Shown piece by piece: positions 41,757 to 52,069 of a stretch of DNA of 64,000 nt. Both the position numbers and the translations under genes were made by a program. This stretch comes from Treponema sp. Lineage in GTDB: Bacteria > Spirochaetota > Spirochaetia > Treponematales > Treponemataceae. Positions within the stretch are counted from its first letter, which is position 1; each line of letters starts with the position of its first letter. Location: assembly GCA_016288205.1 (NCBI GenBank), contig JAEEYO010000015.1, positions 124,001 to 188,000 on the forward strand, given 5' to 3'. Below the pieces are notes generated by a model. It did no database searches. It was not told the origin of the DNA and saw nothing but the letters and a program-made list of their open reading frames with translations.

Positions 41757-43178
41757 ATGGAGCAGATTAAATATGATTTTACGGTGGACAATCTGGGACC
41801 CTGCACGGTTCCCTCACCGATAGAGCTTTCACGCGAGCATGGCAATTACCGAGCAACCTACGTGAAGGACACGTCTTTCGTTAGAAATCAGGTCAATGTT
41901 TTCGCCGACGACCCTGCGGACGCTAACGACATGACGAACCTGATGGAGAAAGCGGGCCCAAGGGAAAAAATCTACTTCAATCCGGCTCATGTCACAGCTG
42001 GAATCTGCACATGCGGAGGTCTCTGCCCGGGACTCAACGACGTCATTCGCGCTGTGGTAAGGTGTCTGTGGAACCGCTACGGCGTGCGAAGAATCAAAGG
42101 AATACAGTTCGGCTACAAGGGATTTTTCCAGGACCAGGGATTTGACTCCATCGACCTGAACCCGGCGAACGTGGACGAGATACACAAGATTGGAGGATCC
42201 TTCCTCGGAACTTCACGCGGAGGCGGAGACAGGACAGGGGAAATCGTGGACTCCATCGAGCGAATGGGAATCAACGTGATGTTCATCATCGGCGGTGACG
42301 GAACCCAGCGCGGAGCATTGGACATTGGAAACGAGATTGAGAGACGCGGGCTCAAGGTTGCGGTTGTCGGAATCCCCAAGACGGTGGACAACGACCTCCA
42401 GTTCATTGACCGCTCATTCGGATTCGAGACGGCGGTTCAGCAGGCTACAAAGGCCGTTAACTCATGCCACATGGAAGCCCAGTCACAGATTAACGGAATC
42501 GGTCTTCTGAAGCTGATGGGACGTGAGTCTGGATTCATCGCAACAGCGGCGGCCATCGCAAGCCATGAGGCGAACTTCTGCCTGATCCCCGAGGTTCCCT
42601 TCGAGATGGACGGCCCCAACGGATTCCTTGCTCACCTTGAGGAAAGACTCCACAGACGCGGACATGCGGTTATTGTTGTGGCAGAGGGTGCGGGACAGGA
42701 TCTGCTTGCTGCCACAAACCAGACCGACGCTTCCGGAAACAAAAAGCTCGCCGACATCGGAACCTTCATCAAGGACCGCATCACGGACTACTTCAAGGAA
42801 AAGAAGACACACATCAACCTCAAGTACATTGACCCGAGCTATGAGGTACGTGCGGCTGTCACAACGGCAAATGACTCAATCTACTGCGAGAGACTTGGAA
42901 ACAACGCCGTACACGCTGCCATGGCGGGAAAGACAAAGATCGTAATCGGTCTCGTGCATGACAAGTACGTGCACATCCCCATCTCAATGGCGACCTTGAA
43001 GAGAAACATCGTTGACCCGGAGAGCTCTCTCTGGAGAGACTGCCTTGACGCAACATTGCAGCCGGTCTACATGGTGAACAACATCAACACCGTAACCGAA
43101 AAGCTCCGTCAGGCGGCATCCGAGGCAAACACCAAGGCCCTTGAGAGACTTGAGAAAGTGACAAAGATGAAGAAATAA
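41757..43178 (+). CDS. 6-phosphofructokinase, spirochete long type
   Basis: 473 residues; phosphorylates fructose 6-phosphate in glycolysis. Related to the group often annotated as pyrophosphate-dependent. Phosphoryl-donor residues are mixed: GGDGT (179-183) has Gly at the position where PPi enzymes have Asp, while PKTVDND has Lys208 as in PPi enzymes. The same pair occurs in ATP-using trypanosome enzymes, so ATP is the likelier donor. FMGRESG-like MGRESGFIA is present. AGAGG precedes the start. Confidence 0.9.
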   Translation: MEQIKYDFTVDNLGPCTVPSPIELSREHGNYRATYVKDTSFVRNQVNVFADDPADANDMTNLMEKAGPREKIYFNPAHVTAGICTCGGLCPGLNDVIRAVVRCLWNRYGVRRIKGIQFGYKGFFQDQGFDSIDLNPANVDEIHKIGGSFLGTSRGGGDRTGEIVDSIERMGINVMFIIGGDGTQRGALDIGNEIERRGLKVAVVGIPKTVDNDLQFIDRSFGFETAVQQATKAVNSCHMEAQSQINGIGLLKLMGRESGFIATAAAIASHEANFCLIPEVPFEMDGPNGFLAHLEERLHRRGHAVIVVAEGAGQDLLAATNQTDASGNKKLADIGTFIKDRITDYFKEKKTHINLKYIDPSYEVRAAVTTANDSIYCERLGNNAVHAAMAGKTKIVIGLVHDKYVHIPISMATLKRNIVDPESSLWRDCLDATLQPVYMVNNINTVTEKLRQAASEANTKALERLEKVTKMKK

Positions 43179-43205
43179 GGCGGTCTCCCCGTCTCAACCT
43201 ATAAG

Positions 43206-43234
43206 CCCCACGCACCGACGTGGGGTTTTTATTT
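43206..43234 (+). terminator. Terminator after phosphofructokinase gene
   Basis: Perfect seven-pair stem CCCCACG/CGTGGGG (43206-43225), six-base loop, then TTTTTATTT. Twenty-seven bases after the stop. Confidence 0.9.
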
Positions 43235-43261
43235 GGCAAGGACGGGATGGCAGACTACTAT

Positions 43262-43302
43262 GGAAACACTGAATAATGCTTCCCGTATTAATCAGCGTTT
43301 CC
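43262..43302 (-). terminator. Hairpin directly after the lipoprotein stop codon
   Basis: Eleven-pair stem GGAAACGCTGA/TCAGTGTTTCC (one G-U) with a loop of 19, adjacent to the stop at 43303-43305. No long T run follows, so termination is uncertain; the next hairpin is the shared one at 43206. Confidence 0.4.
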
Positions 43303-46228
43303 CTATCTTTTCAGGCTTGGCTCCGTCATTGTCTTTGATCCGTCCGCGAAATGGGCGATTGTCGTATACCAGCAGCCTTTCGGGACTTTCTGATAATTTG
43401 ACCTGTCGTATGTGAAGGTCTGGCTCGCCGTCTTGATTGAGACTTCCATTCCCTTGCTTTCCCAGAGCCTGATGTCTTCATCCTCGCTGCCATCGGAGAT
43501 TTTCACCGTGCTGTAGAGCGTGTGGACGAGCGTGGGTGCGTCGCAGTAAACCTGCACACCGTTAGTTCCCTGGACCATATTCTTGATTATACACTTGATT
43601 TCACTGGACGTGCCCTTGTAAATGTAATAGTCCGGGTAGATGTATTCCGTACCAGAAAAACCTGAGGTGGCGGTAGAATAGGAATCATTGTAAAAAGGAA
43701 TGATCTTATACCATTTTCCATTCACCTGACTTTGAGTTACACTATTTTTGAGTATATTAGTGTCTACCACTTCATTGCCTTCCCAATAACTCTTCTGAAG
43801 AAAACGACCCAACCCACAATCCACATCCCAATAGAGTTCCTCTGACGACGAAGTCTTAAGCCCAAATGATGCAATTTCAAGATTTTTCGCGACATCCACC
43901 GACTCACAGTCTCCCATTATATACCACAGAGAATCCCCCGAATTCTTCTCGGCATAAAAAGTTACGGGTTTTTCTGTCATCCTGTTGAACGCAGCAAAGC
44001 TTTTGACCACCTTGTTGCCGCTCATGTCCTTCGCCACGACGCAGATTGTATAGCATCCTTCATCCAGCCCAAGGTACGGAATGAGAATCTTGTCCGCGTA
44101 GAGGTCGTAGGTGATTGTCTTTCCTTCGTATGCGGAAAGCTCCTCAAGCGTATAGGAACGATATGTAACGGAACTGCCCGGATTCGGAATAAAATAGTAT
44201 GTAAGCTCTCCCAATCCGTCCTCCGAGTAAATTTTTATATTATCCTCCGGTAGCTTAAAATAATATGCCGCAGAGTCTCCGTGAATGTATTCAAAAATAT
44301 TGTAGTATTCCATAGTCGGGGGAGCAGCATCATCTCTAAGATTAAATCTCTGGCTCACGGGACCATTGTCATTGAGCTTAATATACTCTTGTGTGTTTGA
44401 CACATAGACCGTGCCATCGGATTTATTTACAGCCTTCACATAAACTCTGTATATCTCCGGTGTCTTGAGGTAAATTCCCTGCTCTCCTGAAAGAGCGAAG
44501 GAGCTCAAATTGTTCTTCGAGTCCTTGAATATGAGATACCAGCTGTAGTCTTTGCTGAATTTATTTGCGTTTGTAACCGTAATCCTGTCGTACCCACTTC
44601 CGCTCTCAATCTGCGAAGCAAGGAATATTGTCGACGGTTTGGCACCTGAATCGATGGAATCCACCATTGTCGGAGCTGGATCGACAACAACCTCGAATTC
44701 CCTATAGCGGGAGCTTTCAGACGGATTCGACTCAACCTTCAGGCTCAGGTATTTTCCGACTGACGCCGAGGAGCACCAGTAGCCATCCAAAAAGAAAAAG
44801 TAAGAATAGGGGTAAATTTTATAGTCATGCCCCGCAGTTAAATCGAAATCATTGTCCGTATAATCTCTCTCGGTTCCATCAGTCAAATCAACAACGCGAT
44901 ATTGGGAGCCAAAGATTGCTGACACACCCATAATATCCTTCAGTCGGTTATAATTATAAGGTGTAATGCTAAAACGTCGTTTTCCAGATTCAACTTTAGT
45001 TTCGCAGCAGTTGATGTCAAAATCTGGACGTGGAGGAATCGCCCTCAAGGTTTCATGAAGATTTCCAACCTCATCCTCCCCGATTATTTTCACATAGGTG
45101 ATTAAATCCGGCTTCTCGTTGATGAAGGAAAACACTCCTTCTTTCACCTCCACCGGTATGTTCACGGAATCCTGTGAATATCCATAGAAAACATAGCGTT
45201 TGAATGGAGCCGAATACGAGCCGTAAAAGACCTCAAGCGAGTCGCCATCAAGGGTTAAGGTCACTGTGTCGCCGGATGCGTCAGACACTTTTGGATGTAA
45301 ATCATTCCAGCTAATTTCACTAAAACGTAAGTACGCACCATCCATTATGCAATCTTTGATTACATAATAAGAAAATTTTTCATTGCTCTCGTTTCCGCAG
45401 CCGTCCAAAAGCGCAATCTCAAGCTTAACAACGCCGTCGTCCATTGTCCTCAATTTATATGAGGTGGAATACGAGCCGTCGGAATTCTTTTTACAGTTTC
45501 TGGAAATCGGAATCGTAGAGACGGAGGGCGTTGAGTTTTTTTCGACACCATCGACAGCCTTATAATATGTCTCGGTAATCTGAACCTCGCCCACCCCGGA
45601 TTGCTCGTCATATCCCGCAAAAGTAATCCACACGGAATCCTTTATGTGGTTCAGGCTGTAGTCACCATGGGCAAAATCACCGGCCTGCTCATCCGACCAT
45701 GAGGCGAAATCCTTTGCCGTAAGCTCCCTGTATCCGCTTGCAGACTCATCCTCTGCGGAAAAAAGCGCGGAATATGTCATTACCGGCGGGAAGGTCTCGG
45801 AGGAAAGATAGCACCGGGGTCTTACCTCAAGGCCGTCCTGAATCCGCCTGATTGTCGCCTTTGCCGTGTAAATCTCGGTTCCGTTTTCCGTGTCCTCGGT
45901 CATGGACTCTTCGCTGAACGTCACAGCGTCCAAATCCAGCCTGGAGCTGTCCGTGCAAGTCCATCCCCTGAATATGACGCCATCCCTTTTCGTCAGCTGT
46001 ACGGTAAAACTGTCCCCCTCGGCACCTGTAAAAGACTGCGGATAAACCGAGCCGTAATCCGATGAGCCAAGGACTACCTCGATTGTGGTTTTGGGAGCAT
46101 TCGCATGGGCAATCTCATCTTCAATCTGTTTTTTTATCTCAGCTCCGTTCAGGAAATTCTCACAGGAAGTAAATACCCCCCCCCGTCAAAAGTATAGTGA
46201 CAAACAGCGGCAAAACAAACTTTTTCAT
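43303..46228 (-). CDS. Large Ig-like lipoprotein, out of frame at a G9 run (phase-variable candidate)
   Basis: The true start appears to be ATG 46228: it has GGAGG six bases upstream and a good promoter (46265-46293). It begins MKKFVLPLFVTILLT and then meets nine G, which shifts into a stop after 22 codons. With eight G the frame continues without interruption for 974 residues, with a lipobox ending at C22 (GGVFTSC). The rest is open from 45933 to 43303: repeated Ig-like, all-beta segments (ITFAGYDEQSGVGEVQITET, DMSGNKVVKSFA) typical of spirochete surface lipoproteins. So the gene reads OFF here, unless a homopolymer error is present. Next to an Rpn remnant. Confidence 0.8.
46176..46184 (-). 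repeat. Run of nine G in the lipoprotein signal peptide
   Basis: Nine C on the plus strand at codons 16-18 of the lipoprotein. Loss of one (or gain of two) restores the 974-residue frame. Confidence 0.9.
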
Positions 46229-46264
46229 ATCACGCCTCCAAAAGGAAAGATTCGTCCACAATAA

Positions 46265-46293
46265 ATTATAATGCAAACCTCGGGATTTATCAA
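46265..46293 (-). promoter_or_regulatory. Lipoprotein promoter
   Basis: Minus-strand TTGATA (46288-46293), spacer 17, TATAAT (46265-46270), about 37 bases before ATG 46228. Shows that the interrupted gene is still set up for expression. Confidence 0.7.
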
Positions 46294-46313
46294 ATTCTTT
46301 ATTTCAAGAGACC

Positions 46314-46396
46314 GAAAGTTTTTACGTTTTTTTGCTTGCAAAAAATGCGAGTCTTTTGCGAGCAAGTGAAAACTTTCAAGCAAGCGACAGCTTGCT
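46314..46396. repeat. Cluster of inverted repeats
   Basis: Outer arms GAAAGTTTTTAC (46314-46325) and GTGAAAACTTTC (46366-46377), inner TTGC/GCAA repeats, and a separate perfect seven-pair hairpin AGCAAGC-GACA-GCTTGCT (46379-46396). It abuts the point where homology to the intact Rpn gene begins (46400). Confidence 0.5.
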
Positions 46397-46399
46397 AGA

Positions 46400-46822
46400 T
46401 GGACAGTTCACGTTAAAAACATTAATGAAAATCATTGCCAAACACTTCAAAAAAATTGCAAAGCATTATATGATTATAGTAGGTTTGTCGCAATGGTTCG
46501 GGAAAACGCACAAATTGGATTCTCGGATTCCGATGCGATAGAAAGAGCTGTGGATGAGGCAATCAAGGAAAAGCTGCTCAGCGGATTTTTCAAACGACAG
46601 AAAGCGGAGGTGATTGGAATGATTCTGGAGGAGTTTGACGAGGAAATTTTCAAAAAGAACGTCCGCGAGGATGGGTATCTGGAAGGACAGAGGCAGAAAG
46701 CCTTTGAGTCCGCGGAGAATTTTCTTAGGGAAGGAGACTCGGTGGAAAAGGTCGCACGGTGCATCGGACTTTCTCTGGAGCAAGTGAGGGAAATTGCGGA
46801 AACCATCTCCGTAAAGGCATAA
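46400..46822 (+). pseudogene. 5'-truncated Rpn/PD-(D/E)XK nuclease remnant
   Basis: From a TGG at 46400 the frame matches the last third of the intact gene at 62914-63843: WT-x-KNINENHC, QKNCKALYDYSRFVA, then GFFKRQKAEVIGMILEEF and a C-terminal helical tail. The nuclease core is missing and an in-frame TGA lies upstream. An ATG at 46493 could still give a 109-residue protein of the C-terminal domain only. Convergent with the diguanylate cyclase gene. Confidence 0.75.
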
Positions 46823-46847
46823 GGACATACGCTGGTGCGGGCAAAAC

Positions 46848-48803
46848 TCACTTGGCGGCGGCGTGTTTTTTCTGCTTCTCCAGATACAGGGCCTCATCCG
46901 CCTTTTTAAGCAGGGTCTCAAGGCTCGGTATTTCACCGACATTGTAGACTGCGGCTCCCACACTCAGAGAAAGCTTATACGGCTCCCCGGACGACTCATT
47001 CCACTGATTTGAAAAATCATCTATCAAACGCAACGCAAGCTGGAACTTCTTCTCGCTAAGATGCGGCGCGACCACGGCAAACTCATCCCCGCCCAAGCGT
47101 CCTATTATGTCGGACTGACGGAAGGTCTTTTTCAGGATATCAGCCTCCATCCTGATCACCTTGTCCCCGGCAGAATGACCGTAGGAGTCGTTGATTTTCT
47201 TCAGCCCGTCAATGTCGCAGAAAAGCACCATGCCCCCCTTTCCATTCGCAAGAGAGACCTCAAGGGCCTTCTGTCCGTAGTTCAGGAATCCGCGCCGGTT
47301 CAGAACCCCGGTAAGCTCGTCAGTAACGGAAGTCCGGGTGGCCACGGCAAACTCCTTCTCCAAATCAGCCCTCTCCTCCTCGCTCCTTGTCAGATTGTAC
47401 GCCGAGGAAAGCGCGTTTGAGAACATATTGCAGACCATGGCATAGACTGTGACATCATAGGTGCCGGGACGGAAAATCAGATAGCCGTAGACCGTGCTCG
47501 TGTGATAGAGCGCATGAACCTGCATTTTGTCCATGTCGGCGAAGAGTCCGTCGGGAATAAGCCTCTCCTGAGGATTGAACGGAATGGGAGCCTCAGCGTT
47601 TCCGAGCCAGAATCCAGAGTAGCGGTCCAGAGCGGAATAGACGGTGGCCTTTGGCGGGAGGGAAAAGAACTCAACCCGGTCCGTAGATATGGGATGCTCG
47701 AAAAGCACCACGGCGGCCGAAAGAATCCCCAGGGAAATCAGGTCGCTGTTGATGTGCTCCCGGAACTGAATCAGATTCACGTCATTCTGCATCTCGGTGT
47801 AAAGGTGGATCACCTGAATGAACTGGCTCCTCTTAAGACACCACTCGCCCACAGCAGGGAAATTTCCTATGTCCTTGTTGAGAATCCTGTTGCCGTTCTG
47901 GTCAATGGCGTTCATTGTCTGGTCGGAAGCCGGAACACACGAGCAGGACTGCCTGTAAAGAGCCACGGAATCCACGGTCACGTCCTTCGGCAGGGTCTTT
48001 CCCTCCATCAGCTCAAAAAGCACGCGGGCGGACTCAAATCCCTGCTTCTCCAAATCCTGATTCACGGTGGAAAGCGTCGGCGACATGATTGAGGAACGGA
48101 GCTCATCGTCGAATCCCGTCACAATCACTTCCTCAGGAACCTTTATCTTGTGCTGCCTCAGATAATCAACGCACGCATAGGCCATCTGGTCGTTCGCGGC
48201 TATTATCGCGTCAAAGTCAATCCGTCCCTGCACGTCCCTGTAGCGGTTCAGGGCAAGAAGAGCCATGTCATAGGTAAACGCCCCGTCCATCATCAGCCTG
48301 GAGTCATACGCAATGTTGTGCTCAAGAAGCACCTGCTTGTAGATTTTCTCCCTGTTGATTGCGTCGGTGGAATTGTTCCTGGCACCCATAAGAGCAATCC
48401 TTCGGCAACCATGCTTTTCGATGATATGGGAAATCAGCGCGGAAAAACCGACTTTCCCGGTGCAGTAAACGGAATGTATGTCCTTGATATCCGCCCCTAC
48501 GCTCACAACCGGAAGCGGCGCGAAAGATTTCAAGAAGGAGGAGACATAATCGCCTGTAGCATAGTTCAGCTGAACACCCGTCTCGAAGATGATTCCGTCC
48601 ACATTGTTTGGCGTAAGATGAGCCGCGACCGAGAGATGCTGGTAGTCAAAGGAAAGCGTCGTGTCCAAAAGCTGCCCCACGGAAAAAACAAGCACCTCCA
48701 AATTGTGCTCGGCGGCAAAGGCACGTACCCCGCTGTAGATTTTCTGAGAATACTCGGATTCAATGTAGTCCGCCACAAAGGCTATTCTCTTTTTTCCTCT
48801 CAT
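46848..48803 (-). CDS. Diguanylate cyclase with LacI/periplasmic-binding-like sensor
   Basis: 651 residues with no signal peptide or membrane segment, so cytoplasmic. Residues 1-290 resemble the ligand-binding half of LacI-family regulators (RIAFVADYIESEYSQKIYSGV, VTGFDDELRSSIMSPTLSTV) without the DNA-binding headpiece. A GAF-like middle part (about 320-485) follows, then a GGDEF domain with intact GGDEF at 571-575 and an inhibitory RxxD (RQSD) five residues before it. It should make c-di-GMP in response to a small molecule, perhaps a sugar. Follows a small acidic gene by nine bases. Confidence 0.85.
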   Translation of the reverse strand: MRGKKRIAFVADYIESEYSQKIYSGVRAFAAEHNLEVLVFSVGQLLDTTLSFDYQHLSVAAHLTPNNVDGIIFETGVQLNYATGDYVSSFLKSFAPLPVVSVGADIKDIHSVYCTGKVGFSALISHIIEKHGCRRIALMGARNNSTDAINREKIYKQVLLEHNIAYDSRLMMDGAFTYDMALLALNRYRDVQGRIDFDAIIAANDQMAYACVDYLRQHKIKVPEEVIVTGFDDELRSSIMSPTLSTVNQDLEKQGFESARVLFELMEGKTLPKDVTVDSVALYRQSCSCVPASDQTMNAIDQNGNRILNKDIGNFPAVGEWCLKRSQFIQVIHLYTEMQNDVNLIQFREHINSDLISLGILSAAVVLFEHPISTDRVEFFSLPPKATVYSALDRYSGFWLGNAEAPIPFNPQERLIPDGLFADMDKMQVHALYHTSTVYGYLIFRPGTYDVTVYAMVCNMFSNALSSAYNLTRSEEERADLEKEFAVATRTSVTDELTGVLNRRGFLNYGQKALEVSLANGKGGMVLFCDIDGLKKINDSYGHSAGDKVIRMEADILKKTFRQSDIIGRLGGDEFAVVAPHLSEKKFQLALRLIDDFSNQWNESSGEPYKLSLSVGAAVYNVGEIPSLETLLKKADEALYLEKQKKHAAAK

Positions 48804-48812
48804 AAACCCCCG

Positions 48813-48989
48813 CTATGCGAAAAACTCATATTTTTTGAGCCACTCCGCGTAATCCTCATCTGAAACACAGTCCTCGAAATCAAAGATCGCCTTCTCGACA
48901 TCCTCGGTCCCGCCGGTCTGACTCATGAGCTCGTACATTGTATGAAGCCGCTCGTAAACCTGCTCGGCCTTTTCTCTTTCAGATTCCAT
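48813..48989 (-). CDS. Small acidic protein, leaderless, before the diguanylate cyclase
   Basis: 58 residues, rich in Glu and Asp, predicted helical (MESEREKAEQVYERLHTMYE...). Not a family I recognise. Earlier in-frame ATGs exist (48998 and 49025), but the -10 box TATAAT covers 48997-49002, so only ATG 48989, seven bases after it, fits the expected transcript. It shares a transcript with the diguanylate cyclase and may bind or regulate it; that is inference from position. Confidence 0.55.
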   Translation of the reverse strand: MESEREKAEQVYERLHTMYELMSQTGGTEDVEKAIFDFEDCVSDEDYAEWLKKYEFFA

Positions 48990-48996
48990 GTCTTCC

Positions 48997-49025
48997 ATTA
49001 TATTACCGTACTTCCATATTGGCAA
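48997..49025 (-). promoter_or_regulatory. Promoter of the small acidic protein and diguanylate cyclase
   Basis: Minus-strand TTGCCA (49020-49025), spacer 17, TATAAT (48997-49002). Back to back with the chemoreceptor promoter. Confidence 0.7.
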
Positions 49026-49060
49026 GATTTATTTTTTTTAAGTTATCTTTCCAGTTTTCC

Positions 49061-49088
49061 TTGACAAATGGACAATCTGCATTATAAT
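49061..49088 (+). promoter_or_regulatory. Promoter of the dCache chemoreceptor gene
   Basis: Consensus TTGACA (49061-49066), spacer 16, TATAAT (49083-49088). Confidence 0.8.
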
Positions 49089-49141
49089 TTAAAAGGCATT
49101 TGTTTTTTCTCAATTATTTAACCCTATTTCAAGGAGCTTTT

Positions 49142-51220
49142 ATGGCTTATTCATCGAGAAGGGGTCGTTCTTCGACCGTCATCGCAATTGTAAGCGCGGT
49201 TCTCATAGTGGGAATGACATTCATCGTAGTTGGCATATCGCGCCGTAATTTCCGTGTACATGCACATGACAGCATGGAACTTTTCACGAGACTAAACAGG
49301 GCAGAATTTGAGGCGGCAATGATGGAGCAGCTGACCCTCGTCAGGCAGATGAAAAAGATGCCGTCAATCAAGGAATATCTTCTTGCGCCGGGAGACGAGA
49401 ATCTGCTTAACGCGGCCACCAAGGACTTTGAGGCATACAGGAACAGCTTCCTCTCAAAATCCGTCTTCTGGATCTCCGATGTGGACAAGATGTTCTGGAG
49501 CGACATGAAGCCAGCCTATGTAGTCGACCCCTCCGATCCGACCGAATACTGGTACAACATGACCATGTACGAGACCGAAGAATACAACTTCAACATCAAC
49601 TACAATCCCCAGCTCAAGGCAACGATGCTCTGGGTAAACGCGGTCGTCCGTGACGGAGACAAGCCCATAGGAATCGTGGGATCGGGAATACCGATTTCCA
49701 ACTTCATTGACACCATGTACAACGGACTTGACAAGCGCGTCACCATGTACCTGTACAATGACCTTCTGGAGATAACGGGATCGCTTGACGACAGCATAAT
49801 AGAAAAGAAGGTAAGCATCACTGAGCAGATGCCCTTCCTCGCTGACGTGGAAACAAAACCGACTGACCTGGCCATCCACTCCTCAGGCTCTGGTGAGTAC
49901 CTGATCGCCCCGATTGAGCTCGTAAAATGGCACATGGTTCTCTACCGCCCCTTCACAATGAGCGACTTCTGGGAAAACGCCATCATCGTGATCATCGCGG
50001 CCGTCATAGCATCCGCAATAGTGATATTCCTCCTCGTGCAGATCCTCGCCATAAATGACCAGCTCACGGTCCTTGACAACGCGGTTCTGGACCTCTCATC
50101 AGGAAACGCCGACCTCACGAAGAGAATCAACCTCAGGAACATGACAATCTTCAAGGTGTTCGGAAAGCTGGTTAAAAGCGAGAACACGTTCATAGAAAAA
50201 CTTCAGGATATAATCGCGAACGTAAAGGCCTCTGAGAACAAGCTTGACTCCGTCGGAGAAAACATGTCCATAAGCACGGAGAACACGGCGAGCGCAATCA
50301 CCGAGATCATAGCGAACATAGGAAGCATACACAACCAGATTACGCAGCAGTCATCGCGGGTTCAGGAGACGGCGGGTGCGGTCAATGAGATAGCGGCAAA
50401 CATAAACTCCCTCGGAAGGATGATAAACAATCAGGCTGACGGAGTTTCCCAGGCATCCAGCGCGGTCGAGCAGATGATCGGCAACATCAAGTCGGTAAAC
50501 TCATCCGTGGACAAGATGGCGGCGTCATTCTCGGACCTTGAGAAGCAGAGCCAGTCGGGACAGGAAAAGCAGCTTGCGGTGAACGACAAGATCAGGCAGA
50601 TTGAGGAAAAATCAAAGATGCTTCAGGACGCGAACCAGGCCATTGCAAACATCGCGAGCCAGACAAACCTTCTTGCCATGAACGCTGCAATCGAGGCTGC
50701 ACACGCGGGAGAAGCCGGAAAGGGATTCGCAGTAGTCGCGGACGAAATCAGAAAGCTCTCGGAAACATCCACAGCGCAGTCAAAGACCATCGGCGAACAG
50801 CTCAGCAGCATCCAGGAATCCATCCTTGAGGTTGTAACCCAGTCACAGGAATCAAGCAAGGCGTTCTCGCTCGTCTCCACGGAGATTGACTCCACCAACA
50901 GGCTTGTGCACGAAATAAAGCTTGCGATGGAGGAGCAGGACGAAGGCTCAAAGCAGATCATAGACACCCTGCGCAACATGAACTCAAGTACGGCGGAAGT
51001 AAGGGGTGCCGCGACCGAAATGACCGAGGGCAACAAGCTGATTCTTCAGAACATGAACGGCCTGCAGGAGTCAAGCCACTCCATGAAGGAGAGCATGGAC
51101 GAAATGGCTTCCGGCGCAAGAAAAATAGACGACACCGGAACCGAGCTTTCTCAGATCGCGGTCAAGATGAAATCCTCCATCGAGGAAATCAAGTCGCAGA
51201 TGGGACAGTTCACCATTTAA
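49142..51220 (+). CDS. Methyl-accepting chemotaxis protein with extracellular Cache-type domain
   Basis: 692 residues. Membrane segment (about 12-34), large extracytoplasmic sensor (about 35-285) with Cache-like features ([26 protein letters not shown]), second membrane segment (about 288-312), HAMP-like linker, and a signalling domain with the hairpin tip [25 protein letters not shown] in two overlapping parts. ATG 49142 is five bases after AAGGAG; the start at 49100 is unlikely. It feeds the CheA/CheW system encoded elsewhere. 3' end overlaps the facing gene by 11 bases. Confidence 0.93.
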   Translation: MAYSSRRGRSSTVIAIVSAVLIVGMTFIVVGISRRNFRVHAHDSMELFTRLNRAEFEAAMMEQLTLVRQMKKMPSIKEYLLAPGDENLLNAATKDFEAYRNSFLSKSVFWISDVDKMFWSDMKPAYVVDPSDPTEYWYNMTMYETEEYNFNINYNPQLKATMLWVNAVVRDGDKPIGIVGSGIPISNFIDTMYNGLDKRVTMYLYNDLLEITGSLDDSIIEKKVSITEQMPFLADVETKPTDLAIHSSGSGEYLIAPIELVKWHMVLYRPFTMSDFWENAIIVIIAAVIASAIVIFLLVQILAINDQLTVLDNAVLDLSSGNADLTKRINLRNMTIFKVFGKLVKSENTFIEKLQDIIANVKASENKLDSVGENMSISTENTASAITEIIANIGSIHNQITQQSSRVQETAGAVNEIAANINSLGRMINNQADGVSQASSAVEQMIGNIKSVNSSVDKMAASFSDLEKQSQSGQEKQLAVNDKIRQIEEKSKMLQDANQAIANIASQTNLLAMNAAIEAAHAGEAGKGFAVVADEIRKLSETSTAQSKTIGEQLSSIQESILEVVTQSQESSKAFSLVSTEIDSTNRLVHEIKLAMEEQDEGSKQIIDTLRNMNSSTAEVRGAATEMTEGNKLILQNMNGLQESSHSMKESMDEMASGARKIDDTGTELSQIAVKMKSSIEEIKSQMGQFTI

Positions 51221-51908
51221 GGAGAGGAAGACCGTTTTTGTCGCGGGCCTTTCCGACGGCAATCACGATCCAGTCCACAAATGCCCAGATTCCGACAATG
51301 GCAAACAGGAAGATGCTGAGTATGAAAAGCAGTATGACTCCTATTGGAAAGTCATCGTCGGAAACTGGCGCTCCATTGGTCTCGGCAATCACCGCCTTAA
51401 TGGCATACGCCACCAAACGCACGTAAGGATATAATCCGAGCACGGACATGACCATCTGTATGATTCCCCTCTTTATTTTTCCGAGATACAGATTGTGGAT
51501 TCCAAGATAACCGAAGAAAATTCCGAGAAGGAGCGCACAGAGCCTGCTCTTAGGAGATACCGTCTCCTCCGCCGACATGCCTACCGACATTCCGTCCGGT
51601 CCGAAGAATATGGCCGAATTTAGAGAATTTGAAGAAGTACTCTGAGCTGATGACGAAGCCTGGACTGAGAAAGAGGGGGCCGCTTGTGAAGAGCTCTGTC
51701 CTGACTCGGAGCCTGGTTTTGCGAGGGAGACGGGTTTCGAATCAGATCCCGGCTTTGCAAGAGAAACCTTTCCGTGAGCCTCAGTCTGTGCGTCAGAGGG
51801 AGCTCCCGCCGGGGAAGTCCACATCTCCAAGTCAATCTTCGTACCGCAGTCTCCGCAAAATTTCGCGCCATCCTCAATCTTTTTTCCACAGTTAGGACAA
51901 TAAGCCAT
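51210..51908 (-). CDS. Zinc-ribbon and TM2-domain membrane protein
   Basis: 232 residues. N-terminal zinc ribbon (CPNCG...CGDCG), a Ser/Gln-rich linker (about 35-95) with the repeated SLAKPGS unit, then a TM2 domain ([20 protein letters not shown]) with about three membrane segments and a last one near 195-220. Function unknown; TM2 proteins are common membrane accessories. A promoter lies at 51965-51993. Confidence 0.8.
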   Translation of the reverse strand: MAYCPNCGKKIEDGAKFCGDCGTKIDLEMWTSPAGAPSDAQTEAHGKVSLAKPGSDSKPVSLAKPGSESGQSSSQAAPSFSVQASSSAQSTSSNSLNSAIFFGPDGMSVGMSAEETVSPKSRLCALLLGIFFGYLGIHNLYLGKIKRGIIQMVMSVLGLYPYVRLVAYAIKAVIAETNGAPVSDDDFPIGVILLFILSIFLFAIVGIWAFVDWIVIAVGKARDKNGLPLLKW

Positions 51909-51964
51909 TTTTTCCTCCAGAGTTGCTTTCCTATGAAAACATTCATTAATCAGTAAACATCCAT

Positions 51965-51993
51965 ATTATAACAGGGTTTTCACCAGTATGCAA
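51965..51993 (-). promoter_or_regulatory. Promoter of the TM2 gene
   Basis: Minus-strand TTGCAT (51988-51993), spacer 17, TATAAT (51965-51970). Confidence 0.65.
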
Positions 51994-52069
51994 GCTAAAC
52001 GGCATCCAAAGCTCCCGTCAGCAGTCTCCGCCCCCTAATCAAAAGCCCCGGAAATGCCGAAATAAGGGT

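Noticed and set aside
46474-46963. Minus-strand frames opposite the Rpn remnant and the cyclase end
   Set aside because: They are antisense to recognisable protein homology and have no start signals.
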